NCBI GenBank assembly: GCA_017849585.1
Contig: JAFIGT010000030.1
Span: 1 to 64,000 of the forward strand
Direction of reading: 5' to 3'
DNA: 64,000 nucleotides
Source: Verrucomicrobium sp.
GTDB taxonomy: Bacteria; Verrucomicrobiota; Verrucomicrobiia; Methylacidiphilales; UBA1321
Shown: piece after piece, positions 35,548-44,256 of the stretch
Position numbering within the stretch: the first letter of the stretch is position 1
Layout of the letters: each line of letters begins with the position of its first letter
Made by a program: the position numbers and the translations under genes
The notes under the pieces: model-generated
Seen by the model: the letters and a program-made list of their open reading frames with translations, nothing else
Database searches by the model: none
Told to the model about the DNA's origin: nothing

Positions 35548-35729
35548 CAAAGCCAATTCGCAAGATAACCGCTTGAACTCCAATACGCTTCATTATTTTA
35601 TATAACAAATATTGTGCGAAATTGTAAGGGTGGTAGGGGCTTTGTGGCGTGGTTGTGCTGTGGTGAGAATTTTGAACCGATGTGGCTACCTTCTGGCGTA
35701 TTTGAAAGCCAGTTTTTAACGTCTACCGA

Positions 35730-37124
35730 TCAATTATAATGGATTTTGGCGGACGGTTGATTGATCGGCAGGCGCACAACGAACATTGTGCCGCGACCAA
35801 CTTCGCTGAAGAATTGGATCGAGCCGCCGTGTTGTTGGACGATGCTGTTGTATGCAACGGAGAGGCCTTGTCCGGTACCGCGTCCCACTTCCTTGGTGGT
35901 AAAGAATGGTTCGAAGACATGGGGTCTGATGGCTTCTGGAATGCCCGCGCCCGTGTCGGTTACTCGAACCTCAACATAATCGCCATCGCGACGGGTTGAA
36001 ACCGTGATGGACCCTTTGGCTCCGGTGTCTTTGACCACATCGCCGATGGCATGGGCGCCGTTGATGATCAGGTTCAGGATCACCTGATTGAATTCGCCAA
36101 CGTAGCAGAGCACGGGTGGCAAGTTCGGATCGAGCTCGAGGGTGACGTCGGCCACATATTTCCACTCACTGCGGGCGACCGAGACCGTGCTTTCGATCGC
36201 GCTGTTTAAATTGGCGGCAGCCTTTTCCTTTCCGCCGGGGTGCGAGAATTCCTTCATCGAACGCACGATTTTGGCCACCCGCTCCACGCCTTCGAGTGTC
36301 TCGTGAATGGCTTGGGGAATTTGTTCCATGCGGTACTCGAGGTCCGCATCCTCGATTGTCTTTTCGACGGAGACCAGGAGTTCGGGCGTGATGGTGTTGC
36401 ATTCGGCCGCAGTCAAAAGTTCGCGATAGGAGTGCAACACGCTGCGGATGGATTCGAAGGAATCCTGAAAGAATCGCGTGTTGTCTCCCACGTATTGCGT
36501 GGGCGTATTGATCTCGTGTGCGATACCGGCTGCGAGGTGGCCGATGGATTCCATTTTTTGCAGGTTGCGCATCTGTACTTCGATTTTCTTGCGCTCCTGT
36601 TCCGCGTTTTTACGATCCGTAATATTGCGGATGATGGCCACGACCTGGTTGTCGAGCAACGGGGTCAGGCGTATTTCATAGTGGCTCACCTGCTCTCCCA
36701 GGGTATGGCAGTACTCGAGGGTAATCACCCGCTTTTCAGTTCCCACTTTATGCAGGGTTTCGAGAAAGGAGTCGTTTATCTGGGTGATCACCGTTTCGTG
36801 AATTTTGGTACCAAGGAGCTTGTCGCTCTGCAGTAGCGTATCGGTGCCAAGGCCGGTTTTGAGGTCGAGAATGGTCCCCTGTTGGTCGAGGCGAAAGAGC
36901 AAATCGGGAATGGATTCAAACACGGCACGCATTTGCGAATTGGCCTCAAACAATTCCTGGGAGCTCAGCTCGAGCGTGCGCTCCAGCATGCTGCGCTCCA
37001 TGTCTGCCTCGGTGTAGGCTTCATCTATCGCCTGCAAAAAGGAATCCAAGTCGCCCGAAGAGGCCCGCTCCTCGCTCAGATGGCGCTTGATCTGGCGCTT
37101 CAGTAAATTATGGGTGGGCTCCAT
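35730..37124 (-). CDS. PAS-domain histidine kinase
   Basis: A 464-aa soluble sensor kinase. Residues 1-65 form a charged coiled coil (MERSMLERTLELSSQELFEA) common in kinases of this phylum; a PAS domain spans about 65-170; the phospho-acceptor is H203 in GIAHEINTP; the ATPase domain (about 315-460) has NLIINGAHAI, DTGAGIPEAIRPHVFEPFFT and GTGQGLSVAYNSIV. No transmembrane segment. It is the second gene after the FIST protein (42 bp), which probably senses the signal. No response regulator is in the window. Confidence 0.92.
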   Translation of the reverse strand: MEPTHNLLKRQIKRHLSEERASSGDLDSFLQAIDEAYTEADMERSMLERTLELSSQELFEANSQMRAVFESIPDLLFRLDQQGTILDLKTGLGTDTLLQSDKLLGTKIHETVITQINDSFLETLHKVGTEKRVITLEYCHTLGEQVSHYEIRLTPLLDNQVVAIIRNITDRKNAEQERKKIEVQMRNLQKMESIGHLAAGIAHEINTPTQYVGDNTRFFQDSFESIRSVLHSYRELLTAAECNTITPELLVSVEKTIEDADLEYRMEQIPQAIHETLEGVERVAKIVRSMKEFSHPGGKEKAAANLNSAIESTVSVARSEWKYVADVTLELDPNLPPVLCYVGEFNQVILNLIINGAHAIGDVVKDTGAKGSITVSTRRDGDYVEVRVTDTGAGIPEAIRPHVFEPFFTTKEVGRGTGQGLSVAYNSIVQQHGGSIQFFSEVGRGTMFVVRLPINQPSAKIHYN

Positions 37125-37166
37125 GTGAGTGCTTAGTCCCCTCGCCTTACTGTTTTTGGGTCGCGG

Positions 37167-38333
37167 CTACTCCTCGGATAGAGTGGTGATGGTCATGGTC
37201 TGATTGTGCAGTTCGCAGCGTCCGCCCAGTTCGAATGGGGCCATCTCCCCATAGGAATAGAATCCGGTCAAAACAGCCTGTGGGCCTAGAATGTGACTGA
37301 CGGCTTCCACTTCCTCTTCGGTACGCTGGGTTAGAACGAGCTTGCGTGCCACGCAACTGATGAGGATGGCCAATTCTGGTGTGGCGGTGCCACCGTTGAT
37401 TGCGCATTTTTTTGCGGCGGTTGAAGCACCATCGATCAGGCTGGAGGGATTGCATTTCATGAGGCGCGCATAGGCACCCTGCGGAATATTACCGGAGAAG
37501 GTCATACTTTGCGCCTCTTCATCAAAGGTCAGAAAGGTGCGCACTACGGCGTTCACTTCGGAGGTGGACCGGATGCACAGGGGAAAGAAGAGTCCGCTGG
37601 CAGGCAGCCGGTTGGCATGCTCGCCAAGATACTGCTTGTAGAGAGAGAGGGCGGGACGTCCATCAAGCTCGTAGAGTACATTTTTTTTGGATTTGGTCAC
37701 CAAGCGCTCTGGGCCAAAGGGATCCCAGCCTCCGAGAGAGCCAAAGCCCACGCGCAGTTGCGGGCCATACATTCCAACTGCGGTGACGGTGTGCTTGCTG
37801 GGGACATTGTCGGCAAAAACGAGTGTTTCCTTGAAGCTCACACCATCGCCGGCCAGACCACCAGTGACAGACAAGCCAGGCGGAAGTTGCTGTAGCATGC
37901 CGGTGATGAGGTCGCTGCCGTTGAGGTCGAGACCTTCGGTCAAGACGAGGACATGTGCCAGCTTCTCGGCTTGTCCCATCTCGTTGTTCATTGTGTGAGG
38001 CAGCGCAATGGCAAGTTGCTCTCCGGCCTGAATGCTATCAGTGGTGTGGGTGAGATTGATATGTGCGGTGCTCAGCAAGGTGCTGTCGAACTGAATGGCC
38101 GTCACGACAAATGAGTTTTCCAGTACGTGGGATCCGCAAATTTCGCCTGCGGACGAGCACCCGAGAATAATGGCCTGAGGATAGAAGCGCCGAATTTCGT
38201 CGATCAGGCCGGGATTGCGAATCAACTCCGGGGCACCAAAAGCCAACACCAATTGAGCGGTATCCGTGAAGGCACCGGACGGTTGAGGGCGCCATCCCAA
38301 TGTCTGGGTCCATGTCGTTTGCTCGATCTTCAT
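37167..38333 (-). CDS. FIST sensory domain protein
   Basis: A 388-aa protein with FIST N (about 25-230; LVLAFGAPELI, IILGCSSAGEICG, LSVTGGLAGDGVSF) and FIST C (about 240-375; ASGLFFPLCIRS, INGGTATPELAILISCVARKLVL). FIST domains are predicted ligand sensors, perhaps for amino acids, usually next to kinases or chemoreceptors. It precedes the PAS kinase by 42 bp on the same strand, so the two form an operon and probably one signalling pair. It has no signal peptide. Confidence 0.9.
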   Translation of the reverse strand: MKIEQTTWTQTLGWRPQPSGAFTDTAQLVLAFGAPELIRNPGLIDEIRRFYPQAIILGCSSAGEICGSHVLENSFVVTAIQFDSTLLSTAHINLTHTTDSIQAGEQLAIALPHTMNNEMGQAEKLAHVLVLTEGLDLNGSDLITGMLQQLPPGLSVTGGLAGDGVSFKETLVFADNVPSKHTVTAVGMYGPQLRVGFGSLGGWDPFGPERLVTKSKKNVLYELDGRPALSLYKQYLGEHANRLPASGLFFPLCIRSTSEVNAVVRTFLTFDEEAQSMTFSGNIPQGAYARLMKCNPSSLIDGASTAAKKCAINGGTATPELAILISCVARKLVLTQRTEEEVEAVSHILGPQAVLTGFYSYGEMAPFELGGRCELHNQTMTITTLSEE

Positions 38334-38536
38334 AAGTCGTTCGTCCGGTAGTGCAGAACGATTACCCTACCCCAGTATGAACTCCTGGATCCTTTCGAGT
38401 CAGACCCACCCATACCCCCTCGGATAATGGTTATCGGCAGATTTTGTAAATACTTAAGTGACCTGAGACTTCCGTCGCTTTTATTGACGGGTCGAGTTCA
38501 AAAACATCGCTTATATTGGAATGCTGTGCAAGTTGG

Positions 38537-38878
38537 CTAACCCGGAGGCCAGTTCAACGCCCGTCCTCCCAACAAATGAACGTGCAGATGGGGAACCGCT
38601 TCACCGCCGTTGGGACCATTATTAATAACTAAACGGAAGCCGCTTTCGGCGATTCCCATCTGTTTGGCAATGGTGGCGGCGGTGGCGAGTAAGTGTCCCA
38701 GCAAGGGGGTGTCTTCGGCCGAGGCCAAGGCAACGCGTTGGATCGGCTTTTTGGGAATAATCAGAATATGCGTGGGCGCCTGTGGGGCAATGTCCCGAAA
38801 AGCCAGACATTGGTCGTCTTCGAAAACGATGTCGGCAGGAATTTCGCGACGAATGATTTTACTGAAGATGGTATCCAT
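38537..38878 (-). CDS. HIT family protein (Hint/HinT type)
   Basis: A 113-aa histidine-triad hydrolase. The active site is HLHVHLLGG (His-x-His-x-His); DTIFSKIIRREIPADIVFED and HILIIPKKPI are typical HinT regions. HinT proteins hydrolyse adenosine 5'-phosphoramidates. The ATG at 38878 matches the family start; the open frame reaches 38941 without similarity. It lies 67 bp after the ATP-cone-like gene and may be in the nrdR transcript. Confidence 0.93.
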   Translation of the reverse strand: MDTIFSKIIRREIPADIVFEDDQCLAFRDIAPQAPTHILIIPKKPIQRVALASAEDTPLLGHLLATAATIAKQMGIAESGFRLVINNGPNGGEAVPHLHVHLLGGRALNWPPG

Positions 38879-38945
38879 ACTATTTATCGGAGAACTGTAA
38901 AAACCAACTCGGGGTTTGCGCGAAAAATAAATCGTTGGCAACTAC

Positions 38946-39497
38946 TTAACAAATAAGTAATTCCATCGATTTTGATTCGGTGCGGCTGAGGTGCGCCCGT
39001 GAAAAACTGATGATCTCGTCGCTGAGCAGATTGCAGCTCTTGCGCCAGCGGGGGGCGGCATCGAGAATCTTGATGCAGTCTCGCAATCCTTCCAATCGTA
39101 CCCCCCTCACCTGATAGTGAATGGCTTGATTCAACCGGTCGGCAAGGAGTGGATAAAAGAGGAGCTCGAGTCCGGCGTTGGAGGCCAATTCGGGCAGATA
39201 AATGGAGACGCGAGGCGGGACAACATGACTCGATTGGGCGACATCGGGAAAGCCGATACCTTCGAGCGACTTTTTGATCATCGCCTGCAGTGCTTCCACA
39301 CTGAGAACCTGAATTTCGCAGTCTGTTTCGAGATAGTGCACGATGGCCCGAGCCACATGAGGGCTCAAATGCCAATTGAGGTAGCCAGCGGTGCGGGCCG
39401 ATTGTTCAATCGATTCCACGATCCACCCTTCCGACAGGGGCACCAGTCGCTCATTCTGCCAGATCACATTGGGGAGTTTTTGGGGTAGCGCGATCAT
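38946..39497 (-). CDS. NrdR-adjacent protein with ATP-cone-like domain
   Basis: A 183-aa protein. Residues about 10-95 (VIWQNERLVPLSEGWIVESI, then EIQVLSVEALQAMIKKSLEG, then IGFPDVA) follow the spacing of an ATP-cone: a basic/polar start, three helices, then a V-I-x-x-I-x-x-x-L helix and a final short strand. NrdR itself carries this domain next to it. The C-terminal half (about 100-183) is unrecognised. Its start overlaps the nrdR stop by ATGA, so it is translationally coupled. A role with NrdR is inferred from context and the domain pattern only. Confidence 0.6.
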   Translation of the reverse strand: MIALPQKLPNVIWQNERLVPLSEGWIVESIEQSARTAGYLNWHLSPHVARAIVHYLETDCEIQVLSVEALQAMIKKSLEGIGFPDVAQSSHVVPPRVSIYLPELASNAGLELLFYPLLADRLNQAIHYQVRGVRLEGLRDCIKILDAAPRWRKSCNLLSDEIISFSRAHLSRTESKSMELLIC

Positions 39498-39946
39498 TGG
39501 AGTGTAAGGCTCTGCACCTCGTTGACGAATTCCTTGATATCACGGAACTTCCGATAGACCGAAGCAAAACGGACGTAGGCGACTTCATCGAGTTTGCGCA
39601 GGCGGATCATGATCTTTTCGCCAATGGCCACTGTGGGGATTTCCCGATCGTAGGTTTTGACCAGCTCATCGATGATTTCCTCCACGGTTCGTTGCAAGGC
39701 TTCCGGACTGATGGGGCGTTTTTCGCAGGCTTTTTCAATACCCGATGACAGCTTCCGCTTGTCAAAGGGCTCGTAGCGTCCATCCCGTTTCAGTACCCGG
39801 ATATCTTCGCGTTCGATCTCCTCGTAAGTTGTAAATCGTTGTCCACAAGCGAGGCACTCCCTTCGGCGACGAATCACGGCGCCATCTTTCCAGGCGCGCG
39901 AATCGATCACCTTATCTTCCTGTTCTCCACATTTAGGACACCTCAT
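39494..39946 (-). CDS. nrdR: Transcriptional repressor NrdR
   Basis: A 150-aa repressor of ribonucleotide reductase genes. The zinc ribbon is CPKCGEQEDKVIDSR...CLACGQRFTTYE (residues 3-46) and the ATP-cone follows (RVLKRDGRYEPFDKRKL to DEVAYVRFASVYRKF). The repressor senses ATP/dATP and binds NrdR boxes. No ribonucleotide reductase gene lies in this window. It overlaps the ATP-cone-like gene downstream. Confidence 0.96.
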   Translation of the reverse strand: MRCPKCGEQEDKVIDSRAWKDGAVIRRRRECLACGQRFTTYEEIEREDIRVLKRDGRYEPFDKRKLSSGIEKACEKRPISPEALQRTVEEIIDELVKTYDREIPTVAIGEKIMIRLRKLDEVAYVRFASVYRKFRDIKEFVNEVQSLTLQ

Positions 39947-40040
39947 ACAATAGGTTGTGTCAGCACTACACCTATATCACAATGCATGGTATCGTCAAGA
40001 ACGGCTGTTTGAGCTCCTATATAATAGAGACAAAAGAGCG

Positions 40041-40069
40041 TCCCGGGAGCTGAAACGGCACTCCCGGGA
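40041..40069 (-). terminator. Rho-independent terminator
   Basis: A perfect 9-bp stem TCCCGGGAG (40041-40049) pairing with 40061-40069, 11-nt loop, followed on the minus strand by CGCTCTTTTG. It lies 26 bp past the stop of the gene at 40095. Confidence 0.8.
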
Positions 40070-40094
40070 TGGGTGATTCTGAGGAAACCACTGG

Positions 40095-40658
40095 TCAGGC
40101 TTGGGCTTTATACTGGCTTCCCGTCTGATTATCGGTCGTGGCACTTCCATCGGCCAGATAGGCGATGAGTTGGCTCAACGTTGTTTCGAATGTGGTATCG
40201 GTGGTAGTGGTCGAATCAGTGGATTCGCTGCTGTCTTTGGATGAGGTGAGTTTGAGCGTGAAAGAAATCGTGTCGGTTTCTTCCGTGCTGTCGCTTTCCT
40301 CAGGTGGAGGTGGTGGACGTTGACCACCTTTGGCCATGTTGGTTTTAATGGTGTCAAACGCGCTCTTCGCGGCATCTAGATCACCCGATTCCAGCGCATC
40401 CGAAAGCGCCTGAAAATCTTTCGCCATCGGATTGTCGCTATTGGTGCTGCCACCTTCGCTCGAAGAGCTGGCGTTGGCGGATTTACTGGCCATGTCCTTC
40501 TGGATGGCGGCAAAGGCGGTTTTTGCGGCTTCCAAATCGCCTGACTCAAGTGCCTCGGTCAGATCCTCCATGTTTTGTTTGCGTTGACTGGTCTTGCTTT
40601 GGGTGAGCTCGAAGATGTAACTACTCGAGCTCGATGATGAGACTGCGGATATGCTCAT
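40095..40658 (-). CDS. Hypothetical low-complexity protein with two tandem helix repeats
   Basis: A 187-aa protein rich in Ser/Thr. Two repeats of about 27 residues (31-56 and 81-108) share the core LxxALESGDLxAAKxAFxxI. A Pro run (PPPPP) and Ser/Thr tail follow. No signal peptide is visible; the N-terminus is Ser-rich. It is preceded by an AGGGA-type site and is followed by a terminator, so it is monocistronic. Function unknown. Confidence 0.65.
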   Translation of the reverse strand: MSISAVSSSSSSSYIFELTQSKTSQRKQNMEDLTEALESGDLEAAKTAFAAIQKDMASKSANASSSSEGGSTNSDNPMAKDFQALSDALESGDLDAAKSAFDTIKTNMAKGGQRPPPPPEESDSTEETDTISFTLKLTSSKDSSESTDSTTTTDTTFETTLSQLIAYLADGSATTDNQTGSQYKAQA

Positions 40659-40871
40659 GGGTGTGTCCCTTTCTCCATTGTGGAATGATTTGTTTACTCT
40701 CGAACCCGGGCGATCTCATGGGAGTCCGCTCGGCATAACGGTTGCTTATGCCGGGGTTGTCGGAGTGAGTACCACTCGCTTTAGAAGTATTTGAGGGTGA
40801 CGACGGCTCACTAATCCGCGTCAAGAGAGCGGGTGCGTCTGAGCGGAAATCTTTTCCAGAGAAGAGGTGGA

Positions 40872-42017
40872 TCAGCGAAGCAGGATCTGCTGCGCTTGCG
40901 CATCGATGGCGCGGGCTTTGTCGAGCGTATCAGCGAGGACGCAGTAGTGGCCCATCTTGCGACCGGGCCGTGCATCGCTCTTGCCGTAGAGATGGAGACG
41001 AAGTCCGGGCATGGCGAGAAGCTTCTCCCACGGCGGAGTCCCCTTCTCCCACAAATCGCCAAGCAGATTGCGCATCAGTACGGGACAAAGGAGATTCGTC
41101 TGGCCGAGCGGCAGGCCGCACACGGCGCGCAGCTGTTGTTCGAACTGGCTGGTGACGCAGGCGTCAAAGCTGTAGTGGCCGGAGTTGTGCGGGCGCGGCG
41201 CGGTCTCGTTGATCAGGAGTGTGCCGTCTGGCGTGAGGAACATTTCGACCGCGAGCAGGCCGACTAGGTCCATCTTGCGGGCGAGTTTCTCGGCAAGCTG
41301 GCAGGCCTGATCATGAATGGCCGACTCGAACGCGGCGGGCGCTTCCGAGATGGCGAGGATGTGGTGCTCGTGCTGATTGTGCGCAACGGGGAAGCAACGC
41401 ACTTCGCCTTTGGTAGTGCGGGCTACGATGACGGAGAGTTCCGCGGTGAACGTGATCCACTTCTCCACGACTCCAGTGGCCGCGCCGTGCTGCTTCCATA
41501 CAGCGGCGAGATCCTCGGAGCCGTTGAGCTTGATCTGGCCTTTGCCATCGTAACCGAAGTCAGCGGTCTTCAGGACGCAAGTGCCGAGTTCGTTGACGGC
41601 CTGTTGCAGAGCTTCGGCGCTTTCCACTACATGAAAGGGTGCGACGGGAAATCCGTGCTGGCGGAGATACTCCTTCTCGCGGCGGCGGTTCTGCGAAATG
41701 TGCAGGATCTCGCGTGAAGGATGAATCGCCACTTTGGAAGCGAGAAAGTCGAGCGCGGCCACGGGGATGTTTTCGAACTCGTAGCTGACGACGTCCACGC
41801 TGCGGGCGAATTCTTCCAGCGCGACGAGGTCGGTGTAGGAATTGGTGAACTGACGATCTGCCAGTTGACCTGCGGGACTGTCCTCCGCCGGTTCGTAGAT
41901 GTGGACGCGATAACCGAGCTTGCGCGCCGCGATGGTGAACATGCGGCCGAGTTGACCTCCACCAAGGAGGCCGAGGGTTGCGCCGGGAAGAATCGGTTTC
42001 ATGGAGACCATCTGCAT
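40872..42017 (-). CDS. purK: 5-(carboxyamino)imidazole ribonucleotide synthase
   Basis: A 381-aa ATP-grasp enzyme that converts AIR, ATP and bicarbonate to N5-CAIR. Motifs are ATLGLLGGGQLGRMF, GTCVLKTADFGYDGKGQ, VVEKWITFTAELSVIVAR, NETAPRPHNSGHY. The start at 42017 is uncertain; ATG 42002 also fits. It follows purE by 13 bp and is in its operon. Confidence 0.95.
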   Translation of the reverse strand: MQMVSMKPILPGATLGLLGGGQLGRMFTIAARKLGYRVHIYEPAEDSPAGQLADRQFTNSYTDLVALEEFARSVDVVSYEFENIPVAALDFLASKVAIHPSREILHISQNRRREKEYLRQHGFPVAPFHVVESAEALQQAVNELGTCVLKTADFGYDGKGQIKLNGSEDLAAVWKQHGAATGVVEKWITFTAELSVIVARTTKGEVRCFPVAHNQHEHHILAISEAPAAFESAIHDQACQLAEKLARKMDLVGLLAVEMFLTPDGTLLINETAPRPHNSGHYSFDACVTSQFEQQLRAVCGLPLGQTNLLCPVLMRNLLGDLWEKGTPPWEKLLAMPGLRLHLYGKSDARPGRKMGHYCVLADTLDKARAIDAQAQQILLR

Positions 42018-42030
42018 AACGACCGAAACG

Positions 42031-42537
42031 TTACGCCTTCGGGAGTTTCTGGCGCAATACCGTATTCGTCTGTGCGGTGCGGAACTTCTTCCACTTCGTG
42101 GCGAGTTTCTCGTCGTGCAGGGCGAGGATGGAGATCGCGAGCAACGCGGCGTTCTTCGCTCCGGGTGTGCCGATGGCGAGACAGCCTACAGGAATGCCGC
42201 CGGGCATCTGCGCGATGGACAGTAAGGAGTCGAGTCCCTTGAGCGCTTTGCTTTCCACCGGAATTCCGAGAACGGGCAACGTGGTGAAAGCGGCGGCCAT
42301 GCCGGGAAGATGGGCCGCGCCACCTGCGCCGGCGATGATGAGTTGCAGTCCGCGATCGGCAGCGGAGCAGGCGTAGTCGCGCAATTTATGCGGCGTGCGA
42401 TGGGCCGAGACAACCTGCTTCTCGTAGGAAACGCCGAACTCTTCCAAGGTCTGCGCGGTGATCGAGAGAGTCGACCAGTCCGACGTGCTGCCCATGATGA
42501 GGCCCACGCGTGGGGCGGAAGCGGATTTCTTTTTCAT
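42031..42537 (-). CDS. purE: N5-CAIR mutase
   Basis: A 168-aa class I PurE that turns N5-CAIR into CAIR. Motifs [33 protein letters not shown] and [10 protein letters not shown] are intact. It is the first gene of the purE-purK pair. The head of the operon lies about 130 bp downstream of a shared terminator. Confidence 0.96.
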   Translation of the reverse strand: MKKKSASAPRVGLIMGSTSDWSTLSITAQTLEEFGVSYEKQVVSAHRTPHKLRDYACSAADRGLQLIIAGAGGAAHLPGMAAAFTTLPVLGIPVESKALKGLDSLLSIAQMPGGIPVGCLAIGTPGAKNAALLAISILALHDEKLATKWKKFRTAQTNTVLRQKLPKA

Positions 42538-42621
42538 AGGGCAACGAAGGGAATGATGAGTGAAAATGAGAGGGTAAAAAACGAAAATACAGAGGGAAAA
42601 CGGGAAGGCTTGGGGGAAAAG

Positions 42622-42657
42622 AAAAAGGGAGAAACCCGGAGGCTTCTCCCTTTTTTT
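42622..42657. terminator. Bidirectional-looking rho-independent terminator
   Basis: GGGAGAA (42627-42633) pairs with TTCTCCC (42644-42650), flanked by A5 and T7. Minus-strand reading ends the lysine-rich peptide gene; the T run on the plus side would allow termination both ways. Confidence 0.8.
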
Positions 42658-42668
42658 AAAGCACGAAG

Positions 42669-42758
42669 TTATTTCTTCTTCGCGGCCTTCTTTTTAGGGG
42701 CGGCCTTCTTGACAACTTTCTTGACGGCCTTCTTGGCGACTTTTTTCTTTACTGCCAT
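42669..42758 (-). CDS. Histone H1-like lysine/alanine-rich peptide, 29 aa
   Basis: 29 residues, start [20 protein letters not shown], made only of M, A, V, K and P: a histone H1 tail-like peptide. The Shine-Dalgarno is strong (AAGGGGGTGA about 6-8 nt before the ATG) and a terminator follows, so it is very likely expressed. It might be a nucleoid protein, as in the histone-like proteins of Chlamydia and Verrucomicrobia, or a DNA/RNA binding peptide; nothing else can be read. Confidence 0.75.
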   Translation of the reverse strand: MAVKKKVAKKAVKKVVKKAAPKKKAAKKK

Positions 42759-42968
42759 GTGAACTCACCCCCTTTGGAAAATCCCTCATTTCTTTTGGGA
42801 AGTGATGAATTAATAGTAATCACTGGTGATGTGAATAACTTTTTTCTACGCATCGCGTCAAACATAATTTTAATTTTATTGCATTTTTTTTCGTGACGCA
42901 TCTTCTCAACAAACGCGTGATGAATTGATTTTTGCGAAAAATTATTTGTGAAAACGCGATTCGAAAAA

Positions 42969-43577
42969 TCAGTTTTTCCCTCGAGAATCGCGTAATTTCT
43001 CGATGATGCGCTCTGCGATTCCGATGACGGGCCAGAGTCTTCCGATGCCTTCGTAACCGCACGCGAGCAATCCGCGCTCCGGTCCGATGAATTCCACGCC
43101 GCGCGACTTCAACAGCTCCACATTTGCTTTCGTCGCGGGATGTTCCCACATCTTTCCGTTCATCGCGGGTGCGATCAAAACAGGCGCGAGCGTGGCGAGC
43201 AACACACTCGTCAGCACCTCGGGAGCGAGACCATGCGCGTATTCGGCGATGATGTTGGCCGTGGCGGGAGCGATGACGACGAGGTCGGCATCGTCGGAGA
43301 GATTGAGGTGGGAGGGCTTGCCGCCGAGTGTGCCTTCGTCGTCGTCAATCGCGACGGTGCGATGCGTGATGGCGGCGAAGGTGAGCGGTGTGACAAACTT
43401 ACGCGCTTCGCGCGTGAGGACGACGTCGACGTCGATGCCGGACTTGGTGAGGATGCTGGCGATGTCGGCGGCGCGGTACGCGGCGATGGAGGCCGTGACG
43501 CCGAGGACGACGCGCGGTCGGCGGGTCGAGACCTCTTCTTCAGCCTTCGCGGGTGAGACTTTTTTCTTCGTGCTCAT
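42969..43577 (-). CDS. Phosphopantothenoylcysteine decarboxylase (CoaC half only)
   Basis: A 202-aa flavoprotein. Signatures are VVLGVTASIAAYRAADI, THRTVAIDDDEG and APAMNGKMW (PAMN motif). It decarboxylates PPC to 4'-phosphopantetheine in CoA synthesis. The CoaB synthetase domain fused in most bacteria is missing here, so CoaB must be elsewhere. The ATG at 43577 was chosen because the upstream frame is the shadow of gmk. It follows gmk by 64 bp. Confidence 0.9.
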   Translation of the reverse strand: MSTKKKVSPAKAEEEVSTRRPRVVLGVTASIAAYRAADIASILTKSGIDVDVVLTREARKFVTPLTFAAITHRTVAIDDDEGTLGGKPSHLNLSDDADLVVIAPATANIIAEYAHGLAPEVLTSVLLATLAPVLIAPAMNGKMWEHPATKANVELLKSRGVEFIGPERGLLACGYEGIGRLWPVIGIAERIIEKLRDSRGKN

Positions 43578-43641
43578 TGGTTTTATTCCGTTTTTGAAAA
43601 TCCCTTCAGCATATCGGCGCGCTTTCGCAGGCAACTTAGAA

Positions 43642-44256
43642 TTAAACGAGGGTGAGACGACTGCTGAGGTAGCGTTCGGCGCGCATGATGGCGCGAAACT
43701 TGGTGAGATCCTCTTCCATCGAGCCGCTGAGGATGGTGTAGCGATAGAGCCGCCAGTTGCGCATCTCTTCGCGACCGCGATCGAGGCGCATGCGGATTTG
43801 CTCTTCGCTTTCCGTGCCACGCTTGCGCAGACGGCGTTCGAGTTCATCGATGGTGGGTGGCATGATGAAGACATCGACGAGGGAGGAGCGGATGAGCGCG
43901 TCACTGCAGGAGCGGATGGCGGAGGCGCCCTGCACGTCGATGTCGAGGAGGACATCAGTCCCCTCCTCCAGCGCCTTCTTTACCGGTGCGAGCAAGGTGC
44001 CGTAGTAATTCTGGTGCACCTTGGCATATTCGAGCATTTCGCCCGCCTTGATGCGGGATTCGAACTGCTCGGTGCTGAGGAAGTGGTAATCCGCACCATC
44101 CGTCTCGCCGGGACGCGGCGAGCGCGTGGTGCAGGAGACGGAGTAGATGAAGTCGGGCGTGGCGCGGAGATTACCGCAGAGAGTGCTTTTCCCGGTGCCG
44201 GAAGGCGCGGAAATGACGAAGAGAATGCCTTGGCGGCGAAAGCTTGGAGCGGTCAT
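43642..44256 (-). CDS. gmk: Guanylate kinase
   Basis: A 204-aa nucleotide kinase, GMP to GDP. P-loop SAPSGTGKST, then TTRSPRPGETDGADYHFL and DIDVQGASAIR. Length and order are normal. It overlaps yicC by ATGA and both are translated from one mRNA. Confidence 0.97.
   Translation of the reverse strand: MTAPSFRRQGILFVISAPSGTGKSTLCGNLRATPDFIYSVSCTTRSPRPGETDGADYHFLSTEQFESRIKAGEMLEYAKVHQNYYGTLLAPVKKALEEGTDVLLDIDVQGASAIRSCSDALIRSSLVDVFIMPPTIDELERRLRKRGTESEEQIRMRLDRGREEMRNWRLYRYTILSGSMEEDLTKFRAIMRAERYLSSRLTLV

Noticed and set aside
33874-35583. Long minus-strand frame opposite GH38
   Set aside because: Shadow of the GH38 gene, no motif of its own.
39947-39990. NrdR-box-like bases upstream of nrdR
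   Set aside because: The two halves are not inverted as a NrdR box requires.
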